Part shown: positions 4,118 through 12,193 of the stretch, one piece after another
How positions within the stretch are numbered: position 1 is the first letter of the stretch
How the letters are laid out: each line of letters opens with the position of its first letter
Assembly (NCBI GenBank): GCA_937927435.1
Contig: CALBDW010000118.1
Location: 1 to 16,960, forward strand
Source: an uncultured Bdellovibrionales bacterium
GTDB lineage: Bacteria > Bdellovibrionota > Bdellovibrionia > Bdellovibrionales > JAMPXM01
Direction of reading: 5' to 3'
Length of the DNA stretch: 16,960 nucleotides
The notes under the pieces: generated by a model
What the model saw: the letters and a program-made list of their open reading frames with translations, nothing else
Database searches by the model: none
What the model was told of the DNA's origin: nothing
Position numbers and translations under genes: made by a program

Positions 4118-5005
4118 TTAAAAGAGCTTAAGAAAGTCCTCAGCAGACTGGATCGCGCGCGCGCGCCGATCGATTTCGCGTTCGATTTGCTGGCGCAAAA
4201 GAGCCTGCGCTTCGGCCTGAAGGCGCTGAGGCGACACGCGCTGCTTTCGCCACTCGCCCTTTCGCATTTCCGCTTCCGCGCGCGAGACGAGTTGGTCCAA
4301 ACCTTCGCCCGTGAGGCCCGTCACCTTGATGATCTCTTTCGCTTCCGAAGGCCCTCGCGGATCGAGCTTCAAGGACGAATCCAATTCACGAAGGAAAGTG
4401 TCAGCGCCCGGGCGATCGCCCTTATTCACGACGAACAAATCCGCGATTTCCAAAAGGCCCGCTTTCATCCCCTGGATCGCGTCGCCCGCTTCGGGCACCA
4501 AAACAACGGCGACCCAGTCGGCCACATTCATTATTTCAAGCTCACTTTGTCCGACTCCGACGGTTTCAAGAAGAACGATATCGAATCCTGCGAGATCGAA
4601 GGCGCGCACCATGAGATACGCGGACGCGCTTAATCCTCCGAGGCTTCCTCTCGTCCCGAGCGACCGGATAAAAACGTTCTCATCACCGAAGTGTTCCGAA
4701 TAACGAATGCGGTCACCGAGAACAGCTCCTTTCGAAAAAGGACTTGAAGGATCAACGGCGATCACGCCGACTTTTTTGCCGCGCTTGCGAAATTCACCGA
4801 TAAGCTTCCCAATCAAAGTTGATTTACCGGCTCCGGGAGGACCGGTGATCCCAATCCGAAAAGCCAGCTGAGACGGCGCCAACATCTCGGGGAATTGACG
4901 TAAAGAGGCAGCGCCCTCTCTTTCGAGAGTCGTCAAAAGGCGCGCAAGTGCTTGTAAATCCCCAGCTTTTACTTTTTTGAGTATTTCGCTCTTCTGTTCC
5001 GTCAT
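4118..5005 (-). CDS. meaB: MeaB/ArgK-type GTPase
   Basis: A G3E-family P-loop GTPase of the MeaB type. MeaB proteins load and protect adenosylcobalamin-dependent acyl-CoA mutases such as methylmalonyl-CoA mutase in the cytoplasm. Visible motifs are the P-loop GPPGAGKST (residues 55-63), VDPSSPFSKGAVLGDRIR, the switch II region LETVGVGQSE and the guanine-specificity motif NKGD. The C-terminal helix (QIEREIDRRARAIQSAEDF) fits the dimerisation tail of the family. The ATG at 5005 gives 295 aa and a typical MeaB start; a GTG at 5047 would add 14 residues but has no ribosome site. No mutase or cobalamin gene is in view, so its client is unknown. It sits just upstream of the small sigma28 gene and the flagellins, with no evident functional link. 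Confidence 0.92.
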   Translation of the reverse strand: MTEQKSEILKKVKAGDLQALARLLTTLEREGAASLRQFPEMLAPSQLAFRIGITGPPGAGKSTLIGKLIGEFRKRGKKVGVIAVDPSSPFSKGAVLGDRIRYSEHFGDENVFIRSLGTRGSLGGLSASAYLMVRAFDLAGFDIVLLETVGVGQSELEIMNVADWVAVVLVPEAGDAIQGMKAGLLEIADLFVVNKGDRPGADTFLRELDSSLKLDPRGPSEAKEIIKVTGLTGEGLDQLVSRAEAEMRKGEWRKQRVSPQRLQAEAQALLRQQIEREIDRRARAIQSAEDFLKLF

Positions 5006-5131
5006 ACCTGTCGCCTGATTATTAATTCCATCCCCTTGAAAAGACACTGCTTTTTCGATCGCTCAAGAACACCGACTAGAATTTCGACACCGCTCCTTTT
5101 GAAACCTTCTCGAAGGCCTCAAAAATACCCT

Positions 5132-5193
5132 GTTATTTCAAACGTTTACATATGTATCTCGAAGAGCCCCGCGGGTCCAAAACCTGAAATAAC
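5132..5193. promoter_or_regulatory. Inverted repeat between divergent genes
   Basis: GTTATTTCA (5132-5140) and its exact complement TGAAATAAC (5185-5193) flank 44 bp that contain the 10-bp perfect palindrome TACATATGTA (5147-5156). The array lies in the 209-bp gap between meaB and the plus-strand gene at 5215, where both promoters must be. It could be an operator or a transcript hairpin. No clear -35/-10 pair was recognised. Confidence 0.4.
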
Positions 5194-5214
5194 GAATGAC
5201 ACGAGGAAGAAATT

Positions 5215-6396
5215 ATGAACGCTCGGGTTATTCAATGGACATTCATAGGACTCGCCATCGGGGTTTGCCTTTATTTCGTCGGTAAACCCATGAGTCCCAG
5301 CAACCGGCTGTCGGGCATTTCGAAATTCGATGCCCTTTTGAATGAAGGAAAGCCGGTTTACGGTGTCTCCGCTCTCGAGAAAACGCGGCCGAACTTTTTG
5401 CGCTCCCGCCCGCGCCAAGCTCCGCAGCCCGAGCCGGCAGAGGAAGTCGCGCTCACTCCACCCGCGCCCGAGCAAATCGAAAAACCGATAACGACCGAAG
5501 TGAAGCCGAGCCCGACGCCGAAAGTTCTTGGGAAAGCGGATGTCGAGAAGGCGAAGAAAGAGGAAGAAGAGAAAAAGAAAAAGGCCCTCGCACGCAAAAA
5601 GAAAATTGAAAGAATGAAGAAAATCAAAGAAGCTCGCGAGCGCCGATTCCAAATGCAATTGGAACAAGAAGAACGGATCCGCGCCGAATTCGAAGCGGAA
5701 AAGCGCCGTCGGGAATCGTCGCGCGAAATCGAGAACGTCGCGCTCATGGCTCCGATCCCCACACCCGCTCCCACGCCTCTGCCTGGTAAAGGCGCCCCCG
5801 GCGAAGCCGTACCTCAAACCGTCAGCGAATGGGAAGAACGGCTCCTCAAAGAGCCGAATGCGAACCGCACGGCCCAATTTGTTCGCTACTTCCTCTCGGG
5901 GAAAATTAAAGGCGATGTCTTCTATTCAATCATGAAAAAGATGATCGAAGACGACCGTCCGCGCATGCGTGAACTTGCGGTCAAATCCGTCGCGGAAATC
6001 TACAATATTGGCAGCTTCACTCTCCTGGTGCACGCCGTACAAACCGAGACGGACGTCGAAATCAAAAACCGAATTGAAGAGGCTCTTCAGTCTTACGCTT
6101 CGCCCACGAACGTCCGCCACTTGGCCGAGGCGCTTAGCGAAGAGATGGACCCGCAGGTTTCTTACATCGCGATGGATCTTCTGAGGCAGTCGATCGAAAC
6201 GAACCTGCGTGGACCGAGCTCCGGCTATCCGAATGACACCGACCCCCGCGTCCCAGCAGTGGCGTCTCTCACTCGAATTTACACCTCGTTCGTCCCGACA
6301 CTGGCGGAGCTCTCGCAACGAAGCGCCGATCCTCAGCTCCGGCAAAGCGCCGCGATGATTCTCAACGAGCTGCAATTCCTTCTCGCCGCGATGTAA
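5215..6396 (+). CDS. Membrane-anchored coiled-coil and helical-repeat protein
   Basis: A 393-aa protein I cannot assign to a named family. An N-terminal hydrophobic helix (about residues 7-23) looks like an uncleaved inner-membrane anchor. A Pro-rich linker follows, then a highly charged Lys/Glu coiled coil (about 103-174), a second Pro-rich stretch (PIPTPAPTPLP), and a globular C-terminal part (about 208-393). The C-terminal part has HEAT/ARM-like helical pairs such as DDRPRMRELAVKSVAEIYNIGS and DPQVSYIAMDLLRQS. This layout suggests a periplasmic scaffold spanning towards the outer membrane. The ribosome site GAGGAAG precedes the ATG at good spacing. The next gene, 66 bp downstream, encodes an outer-membrane barrel, so the two may act together (inference). 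A long antisense frame over the coiled coil is a shadow. Confidence 0.85.
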   Translation: MNARVIQWTFIGLAIGVCLYFVGKPMSPSNRLSGISKFDALLNEGKPVYGVSALEKTRPNFLRSRPRQAPQPEPAEEVALTPPAPEQIEKPITTEVKPSPTPKVLGKADVEKAKKEEEEKKKKALARKKKIERMKKIKEARERRFQMQLEQEERIRAEFEAEKRRRESSREIENVALMAPIPTPAPTPLPGKGAPGEAVPQTVSEWEERLLKEPNANRTAQFVRYFLSGKIKGDVFYSIMKKMIEDDRPRMRELAVKSVAEIYNIGSFTLLVHAVQTETDVEIKNRIEEALQSYASPTNVRHLAEALSEEMDPQVSYIAMDLLRQSIETNLRGPSSGYPNDTDPRVPAVASLTRIYTSFVPTLAELSQRSADPQLRQSAAMILNELQFLLAAM

Positions 6397-6462
6397 GAGG
6401 CACACCCCGGCGACGCGTAACAAGCAACGAAATCCTTGCGCACCGTCCAGGCATCAAGGAAC

Positions 6463-7206
6463 ATGAGGCGCATGAACTTGCGCTTTCTTATTCTTTGCTG
6501 GCTCATCCTGCACGCGGCGTTCGCGAGCGCAGCGGTCCGGCTTCCGAAAGATTTGACCCATAGCGACCGGTTGAAAATCCTTGAAATCGTCGGTTTCGGC
6601 GCGAGTTCAAAAGTTCTGTCCGATCCTTATCCGTTGGGCGGATACGCGGGATTAGAAGTGGGTTATGCGCTTGAAAATCTGCCGGCCGAGGACATCGGCC
6701 GCCTTGGCCAGGGCCTTCCGGCCCCCCAGCAAGATATTACGCTCTCCAAGATCACGATCGGTAAAGGCCTTTACAACAACCTCGACTTCTTCATCCAGTT
6801 CACGCCGTATTTGCATTCGGACGAGGTTTCCCAATATGGCGGAATCATCCGTTGGGGTTTTTATCAAGGAAGTGACAAGCCGATCAGCCTCTCGGCTCTC
6901 GTTCACGCGAACACGGTGAATTTCAGTAACCAGCTCACCACACATGCTTATGGCGTCGACCTCATTGGCGGTGTTACTGTGGACAGCCTCGCCGTCTTCG
7001 CCGGTCTCGGCGCCATCGAGGCGCGTGGAACGTTTATGGGCGGGTCTTCGGGGGTCACGGACTCGGGATTCGTCGAAAGGGAATTCACCAGTGGGCTCCA
7101 CACCGTGGTGGGAGCCGATATACGGATCAAAAAAGCGTTCGTCTCGCTGCAGATCGACCGTTACAAGCTTCCCGTCTTCAGCGGAAAAATCGGCTACCGA
7201 TTCTGA
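6463..7206 (+). CDS. Secreted outer-membrane beta-barrel protein, unknown role
   Basis: A protein of about 247 aa with a clear signal peptide (NLRFLILCWLILHAAFASA, probable cleavage after ASA) and a mature part of alternating hydrophobic and polar residues. It ends in the aromatic residue of GKIGYRF, as expected of an outer-membrane beta-barrel inserted by the BAM complex. Glycine- and aromatic-rich strands occur throughout (GLYNNLDFFIQFTPYL, GGIIRWGFYQGSD, YGVDLIGGVTVDSLAVFAGLG). The ATG at 6463 has AAGGA just upstream; an ATG at 6472 (GAGG upstream) is equally possible and shortens the signal by three residues. An in-frame TTG at 6436 is less likely. It probably shares a transcript with the gene at 5215. 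I cannot name the family or substrate. Confidence 0.85.
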   Translation: MRRMNLRFLILCWLILHAAFASAAVRLPKDLTHSDRLKILEIVGFGASSKVLSDPYPLGGYAGLEVGYALENLPAEDIGRLGQGLPAPQQDITLSKITIGKGLYNNLDFFIQFTPYLHSDEVSQYGGIIRWGFYQGSDKPISLSALVHANTVNFSNQLTTHAYGVDLIGGVTVDSLAVFAGLGAIEARGTFMGGSSGVTDSGFVEREFTSGLHTVVGADIRIKKAFVSLQIDRYKLPVFSGKIGYRF

Positions 7207-7278
7207 AAGCCGATTTGTGTAGAAAAGTTCTCGGAAAATTCACATGTGGTTAAAACGTTCTCAACAGAAGGGCGTAAA

Positions 7279-7323
7279 ATGCGGCAATGTCGAAGTCCCG
7301 CTCGTCTCTTAGTGAATACTTAA
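7279..7323 (+). CDS. Possible 14-codon upstream ORF overlapping the kinase start
   Basis: An ATG at 7279 has a better placed ribosome site (GAAGGG, 6 nt away) than the kinase ATG at 7287. It opens a 14-codon frame in another phase that stops at 7321-7323, inside the kinase gene. If used, it would couple or limit kinase translation. It may simply be an accident of sequence. Confidence 0.2.
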   Translation: MRQCRSPARLLVNT

Positions 7324-9866
7324 TCGTCTTTCTCGCCTACTATTTGACAGCTGAGATCAGCGCGCGGTTTATCTCGATTCCGTCCATCGAACCCCTGATT
7401 TGGCCCGCTTCGGGTATTGCCTTGGCCGGTGTCCTCATCTTGGGCCCCCGGGTTTGGCCCAGCATCGCGTTGGGCACCCTCCTTCTCGCGTTTCCATTCT
7501 CCAGCGCCGCCCATTTCTTCGCGACCCTGGCCGCCGCTTTCGGAAACGTCATCGAACCTCTCCTCGCCGCGATGATATTCCGGCGGCTGCACTTTTCGAA
7601 GGGGTTTCTCAACTCGAGATCGATACTGATCTTCTTCGTCACGCTCGCTTGGATAACGGCGATCGGCGCGTCCATCAACGCCGCGGTTTTCAAGTTACTT
7701 TACGTTCCTCCCGAATTCGGAGTCGGCTCGCTCGTAGACGCGAAAAGCGCCTGGGTCAAATGGTGGCTCGGAGATCTGCTCGGCTACATCATCGTCACCC
7801 CGACGATTCTCTCTTGGGCGAACTGGAGATCGACGATGTGGCCACGGTTCAGCAAGCTCAACTTCGCCACTTTCATCGTGACCTTCATCGCCGTTTGCTG
7901 GATCCTGTTTTTCGATTGGCAAAGTGATGTCGCGAAGTACCTGGGGCTGTACGTTCTTTTCCCCCTTCTCGTATGGGCAACGGTCCGATACGGCCGCATC
8001 GGAGCAACGACGACGATTTTCCTGGTTTCCCACGCCGGCGTGACCGCGATTCTCTTGGATAAAGGCCCGTTCACCGGCTCCTCAATCGCACAAAACCTCA
8101 TACGGCTGCACGCTTTCATGCTCGCGTACGCGTTCACGGGTTTGACGCTCGCCGCTTTTCTGGCGGAATTGCGGGCAGCGCAGGCCACGATCCGCAAACG
8201 GCAAGAATCTCTGGAGGAACTGGTGAACCGGCGGACGCGCGATTTGCAAATGGCCAACGACGAGCTCAAACGCAACAAGTATTTTCTCGATCAGGCCCAG
8301 CAAATCGCGAAAATAGGATCCTTCCGCTACAACCCAAATATGGATTTGGACCAGTGGTCAAACGAGCTGTTTACGATCTTCGAGTTCCCCAAGGAAAAGT
8401 TCCGGAGCAATGTTGAAGACTTCTACGCGCTTATCCAAGAGCCCTACCGTTCCGAGTTCAAAAAAACTTTTAAGGAAGCCATCGAAAAGAAAAAGAACTA
8501 CACCCTCGAATATTGGATCACGACCCCGAACGGGAACGAGAAACTCATTGAAGAGAAAGGTATGCCGCTTCTCAACAGAGACGGCTCCGTCCGCGAGGTG
8601 ATCGGAACGGTTCAGGACGTTACCGAAATGAAGCGAATCGAGGAACAATTGCAATCCGCGAAGCGGGCCGCTGAAGAAGCCAGCCGGGCGAAAACGAATT
8701 TCCTTGCACATATGAGCCACGAAATCCGCACTCCGCTCGGGATCATTCTCGGCTTCACGGATCTTCTTTCAGACCCCGACCTTTCCGCCCAAGAAAGAGC
8801 GAATTACCTCAGCACGATCCAGAAGAACGGCCGCCTGCTCGCCTCGCTCATCAACCAAGTTCTCGACGTGACGAAAATCGAAACAGGCACCGTGGAAACC
8901 GAGATCGTGGAAGTGCACACTCTCGATCTTCTCCGAGACATCAAGCACTTGATGGCGCCGAAAGCGAACGAAAGCGGGCTGACCCTCAAATTTTCCTTCC
9001 GTTCGCCGCTTCCAACCGTGATCCGAACGGACCCCACGGCTCTGCGGCAGATTTTCGTGAACGTGATCGGAAACGCCATCAAATTCACGCCGGGAGGGCG
9101 GATCGAAGTACGGACGCGCCTTGTGAAGCGCGAGGACCAGAATCTTCTCGTTTTCGACATCGCGGACACGGGTGTCGGCTTATCGATCGAACAGCGGGAA
9201 AGGCTCTTCAAACCGTTTTCGCAAGCCGACCCATATACGACGCGAAAGTACGGAGGAACCGGTCTCGGTCTTTATCTCTCCCAACGGTTCGCGCAAGCTC
9301 TGGGGGGAGATTTGAAGATCCTCGCAAGCCGGCCAGGCAAGGGAAGCATCTTCCGCCTTACCATTGACCCCGGCCCACTGGAAGGCCGAACCTTCGTCAC
9401 TTACACCGATCTGGACGAAGCCGAAGCGACCGCCGCCGCGCCGGCGTCCGTGCGACTGACGCGCGACAAACGCCTCTTTGGTAAACGGGTCCTTCTCGTG
9501 GAAGATTCGGAAGACAACCAACGCCTTGTTACCAAATTCCTCAACAAGGAAGGCGCGGCGGTTGACACTGCTTCGAACGGAGCTCTCGGTTACGAGGCGG
9601 CGCTCAAAAAGAAATATGACGTAAGCCTCATGGACATTCAAATGCCGATCATGGACGGCTACGAAGCCACGCGCCGGTTGCGGGAAACGGGTTACACCGA
9701 TCCGATCATCGCCTTAACGGCGCACGCGATGCTCGAGGAGAAAGAGCGCTGCTTGCGATCGGGCTTTTCGGATTATCTGAGCAAACCCATCGACAGAAAC
9801 GCTTTGGTCGAAAGCATCCTTCACGCGAAGGAAAACAGCGTGGCCGTTTTTGCGCCCCTCAACTGA
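7287..9866 (+). CDS. MASE1-PAS hybrid sensor histidine kinase
   Basis: An 859-aa inner-membrane hybrid kinase. Residues about 8-300 are a MASE1-type integral membrane sensor (several hydrophobic helices; signature IEPLIWPASGIALAGVLILGPRVWP). Then come a coiled linker (about 300-338), a PAS domain (about 338-455, ending GTVQDVTEMKRIEEQL), HisKA with phosphoacceptor His478 in HMSHEIRTP, and an HATPase domain with N box (Asn596), DTGVGL and GGTGLGL. A C-terminal receiver domain has acidic residues in LLVEDSEDN and phosphoacceptor Asp783 in LMDIQMP. All catalytic residues are present, so phosphotransfer should work. No HPt domain or response regulator lies next to it, so it likely feeds a distant HPt. 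The signal is unknown. The start is fixed by an in-frame stop just upstream. The gene converges on hldE with an 8-bp gap and no evident terminator. Confidence 0.95.
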   Translation: MSKSRSSLSEYLIVFLAYYLTAEISARFISIPSIEPLIWPASGIALAGVLILGPRVWPSIALGTLLLAFPFSSAAHFFATLAAAFGNVIEPLLAAMIFRRLHFSKGFLNSRSILIFFVTLAWITAIGASINAAVFKLLYVPPEFGVGSLVDAKSAWVKWWLGDLLGYIIVTPTILSWANWRSTMWPRFSKLNFATFIVTFIAVCWILFFDWQSDVAKYLGLYVLFPLLVWATVRYGRIGATTTIFLVSHAGVTAILLDKGPFTGSSIAQNLIRLHAFMLAYAFTGLTLAAFLAELRAAQATIRKRQESLEELVNRRTRDLQMANDELKRNKYFLDQAQQIAKIGSFRYNPNMDLDQWSNELFTIFEFPKEKFRSNVEDFYALIQEPYRSEFKKTFKEAIEKKKNYTLEYWITTPNGNEKLIEEKGMPLLNRDGSVREVIGTVQDVTEMKRIEEQLQSAKRAAEEASRAKTNFLAHMSHEIRTPLGIILGFTDLLSDPDLSAQERANYLSTIQKNGRLLASLINQVLDVTKIETGTVETEIVEVHTLDLLRDIKHLMAPKANESGLTLKFSFRSPLPTVIRTDPTALRQIFVNVIGNAIKFTPGGRIEVRTRLVKREDQNLLVFDIADTGVGLSIEQRERLFKPFSQADPYTTRKYGGTGLGLYLSQRFAQALGGDLKILASRPGKGSIFRLTIDPGPLEGRTFVTYTDLDEAEATAAAPASVRLTRDKRLFGKRVLLVEDSEDNQRLVTKFLNKEGAAVDTASNGALGYEAALKKKYDVSLMDIQMPIMDGYEATRRLRETGYTDPIIALTAHAMLEEKERCLRSGFSDYLSKPIDRNALVESILHAKENSVAVFAPLN

Positions 9867-9874
9867 GACGCTGT

Positions 9875-10348
9875 TCACGATTTCAGAATCCGCTCGATGA
9901 TCGAACTTGTCGAAGATCCGGGAACGAACCGGAGCGCCTTCACGGCTCCGCCGTAGGATTGCACGAAAGATGCGCCGACAATTGTTTCGATGCGATAGTC
10001 GCCGCCTTTGACAAGCACGTCGGGACGAACTTCGTGGATGAGTTTCTCCGGCGTCGGCTCATCGAAGATCACAACGAAATCGACGCTCGCGAGAGCCGCA
10101 AGAATTTCGGCGCGGTCGTTTTGGCTTTGCACCGGACGGTCGGGGCCTTTCAGCCCCCGCACGCTGCTGTCGGAATTAAGACCGACCACCAAAACATCGC
10201 CTTCGGCTTTCGCGTCCTGCAGATACCGCACGTGGCCGACGTGCAGAATGTCGAAGCAGCCGTTGGTGAAAACAACCCGTTTGCCGGCCGCACGAAGCGG
10301 AGCCAGCGCCTCGATGAGTTCTTTCCAGCTGGAACAGACACAGCCCAT
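9875..10348 (-). CDS. hldE: D-glycero-beta-D-manno-heptose 1-phosphate adenylyltransferase
   Basis: A 157-aa nucleotidyltransferase that makes ADP-heptose from heptose 1-phosphate and ATP for the LPS inner core. The family signature TNGCFDILHVGHVRYL holds the HxGH catalytic motif at residues 36-39, followed by GLNSDSSVRGLKGPDRPVQ, KGGDY and the C-terminal GSSTSSIIERI. It matches the adenylyltransferase half of HldE (RfaE2 type, also called hldC in some genomes); no kinase domain is attached, so the sugar kinase must be elsewhere. The ATG at 10348 lies 8 bp after the stop of the RDD gene, so the two are cotranscribed. A weak GAGAGA ribosome site precedes it. Confidence 0.93.
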   Translation of the reverse strand: MGCVCSSWKELIEALAPLRAAGKRVVFTNGCFDILHVGHVRYLQDAKAEGDVLVVGLNSDSSVRGLKGPDRPVQSQNDRAEILAALASVDFVVIFDEPTPEKLIHEVRPDVLVKGGDYRIETIVGASFVQSYGGAVKALRFVPGSSTSSIIERILKS

Positions 10349-10356
10349 CGGATCTC

Positions 10357-11373
10357 TCAAGGCCTGCGGTAAAGTTGGAGGCCGCAAAGATACTTCACCA
10401 GATCACGCCGGAACAGGGCCGAAAGAAGCGGCAAGACCACGATCCCGGTCGCCGTCACCACAATCATGCGCCACGCGGCTTGCAGCGGATAAAGAAGCCG
10501 CTTGCGGTCCTCATCCGTTCCCATCTGCAGATCAAATGCCCATTCCCCTAAAGAAGCGCCGGTGAACGTGCTGGCGGTCAACATGTAGAGCTGCAAAACA
10601 GCCAGGAAAAGAAGCGCGAGATGAATTTGCGTCGACATGGCCGTTTGGGCGTTGTTCAAAAGACCGACCAAGTTCACTTTCGTGATCAGAAGAATGCAGA
10701 CGAGCAGAATCGTCCCGATGCCGGTGACGACCATGGCGTCCAGAATACCCGCGCCGAAATGGGCCGCGACCGGCTCGAACTTCGGCGTCTCCGCCTCTTT
10801 CTGAGCCTCTTTCTTTCTGTCGGCACGAGGGAAGGAACGCGCGAAGCTTTCGTCGAGCTGGTTCCGGTACGAAGGTGTCGCCGAACTCACCGACGCGTCC
10901 GCCGTCACTTTCGTTCCCGGCGGGGGCAGCGGCTGCGGTCCCGAAATCACCGAGGAAGCCGACGGGATCTTCGGCGTCGGATTGTATTCTTGACGCGCGA
11001 GCGGCTGGAAGATTTGCGGTCTGTCGTCGTGCACGCTCGTTTCTTCCACCTCTTTCTCGCCCACGAAATCGAGCGACGGCGGCAGGCTTGCAATCAGATC
11101 GGAAATGGATTGGGACGTTTCCGCAGCCGAGACGCCGGAAGAAACGCTCGAAGAAACGCCACCTAAAAGGTCGTTCTCATCCAACGAAAAATCCGTTTTG
11201 CTGTCCTTCAGTGGCTCCAGCGGTTCTGAAAACAGATCCTCCGCGGGTTTCGTCGACAGCTGGATCGAAAGCGGAATCGGCTGAGGCGAGGACGCAGGTT
11301 TTTCCGTTTTCTTATGAAAGCCCAAGCCTTCGGTTAACGGCTTGAACTCGAACTCGTCAAAAAGGTCCGACAT
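10357..11373 (-). CDS. RDD-family membrane protein with long disordered N terminus
   Basis: A 338-aa protein. Residues 1-200 are Ser/Pro/Glu-rich and probably disordered. The C-terminal part (about 200-338) is an RDD-like membrane domain with hydrophobic segments near 209-231, 248-268 and 302-321, the first Asp in GAGILDAM (D212) and the typical GASLGEWAFDLQM after the second helix. RDD proteins are inner-membrane proteins of varied or unknown roles; some are Na+/H+ transporters. The N terminus starts with an aromatic/acidic motif followed by FKPLTEGLGFH, which looks like a short binding motif. GGAGG lies 7 nt before the ATG. It sits between rsmE and hldE in a minus-strand run. A function cannot be assigned. 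Confidence 0.85.
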   Translation of the reverse strand: MSDLFDEFEFKPLTEGLGFHKKTEKPASSPQPIPLSIQLSTKPAEDLFSEPLEPLKDSKTDFSLDENDLLGGVSSSVSSGVSAAETSQSISDLIASLPPSLDFVGEKEVEETSVHDDRPQIFQPLARQEYNPTPKIPSASSVISGPQPLPPPGTKVTADASVSSATPSYRNQLDESFARSFPRADRKKEAQKEAETPKFEPVAAHFGAGILDAMVVTGIGTILLVCILLITKVNLVGLLNNAQTAMSTQIHLALLFLAVLQLYMLTASTFTGASLGEWAFDLQMGTDEDRKRLLYPLQAAWRMIVVTATGIVVLPLLSALFRRDLVKYLCGLQLYRRP

Positions 11374-11440
11374 CCACCAACCTCCACCTCTACGATCAGG
11401 CCGATTTGTAAACCCGCGACCGTACCGAGAAGATGTCCGC

Positions 11441-12193
11441 TCAACGCATCAAATCAAAGTCATACTTTATGATGCTGACCAAGGTGACGCAAGCCGTTTC
11501 CACGCGGAGAACCTGGTTGCCGAGGGTGACGGCCTCAAGGCCATGAGAAGCGAAAAGTTGGACTTCAGAATCCGAAAATCCCCCTTCGCTGCCAACGAAG
11601 ATCCATATGTCTTGCGGGGCGGCATCCCGAAGCTTTTGCACTCCCTCTTTCGCCGTGAGGACATGCTCCCCCTCATATGCGAATAGACCTTTGGCCGAAT
11701 CCAAGCGGTTAAAAGCCTGGAGAAGTTCCTTGATATGAACCGGTTCCGCAATCGGCATCAGATCGCCGCGGCCGGTTTGCTGAGTGGCTCCAACGACAAT
11801 TTTTTCAAAGCGCGGCCGCTTCTTGGCGAACACGTCGTCTTGCGTGCGGATGAAACTGAAGTCGGAAAAAAATGGGTGCACAGCTTTCACCCCGAGCTCA
11901 ACCGACTTCTCTAAAACGGCTTCGAAAACCGGAAAGCGGGGAATCGAAAGCGCCAAATGAATATAGGGTTTGGGAAGCTCGGGGAGCTTTCTTTCCTCAA
12001 GAACACGCGCGACGGACTCATGTTTGCTCTCAGCTTCAATCACGACAAAGAGAGCGCCACGCCCCTCCACCAAGACTTCGAACCTCGCCCCCTTCCGCAA
12101 GCGACAGACGTCACGAATGTGATGAAGCGTATCGCCGACGATACGAACTTCGTCTCCACTTACGCACTCTTTGGGAACCCAGTAACGTCTCAT
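11441..12193 (-). CDS. rsmE: 16S rRNA (uracil-1498 N3)-methyltransferase RsmE
   Basis: A 250-aa SPOUT-class methyltransferase that methylates U1498 of 16S rRNA in assembled 30S subunits using SAM. It begins with the N-terminal PUA-like region (MRRYWVP... DTLHHIRDVCRLRKGARFEV). The knotted SAM site appears as SVELGVKAVHPFFS, VGSEGGFSDSEV (about 200-211) and the hallmark LGNQVLRVETA (224-234). Length is normal for the family. Its ATG overlaps the prmA stop as ATGA, so translation is coupled to prmA, the usual prmA-rsmE order. The RDD gene follows after 67 bp. Confidence 0.96.
   Translation of the reverse strand: MRRYWVPKECVSGDEVRIVGDTLHHIRDVCRLRKGARFEVLVEGRGALFVVIEAESKHESVARVLEERKLPELPKPYIHLALSIPRFPVFEAVLEKSVELGVKAVHPFFSDFSFIRTQDDVFAKKRPRFEKIVVGATQQTGRGDLMPIAEPVHIKELLQAFNRLDSAKGLFAYEGEHVLTAKEGVQKLRDAAPQDIWIFVGSEGGFSDSEVQLFASHGLEAVTLGNQVLRVETACVTLVSIIKYDFDLMR

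Noticed and set aside
5146..5877. Long minus-strand open frame (243 aa) opposite the coiled-coil gene
   Set aside because: Phe/Leu/Arg-rich composition is the antisense image of the Lys/Glu coiled coil; the plus-strand gene has a good ribosome site and a sensible domain layout.
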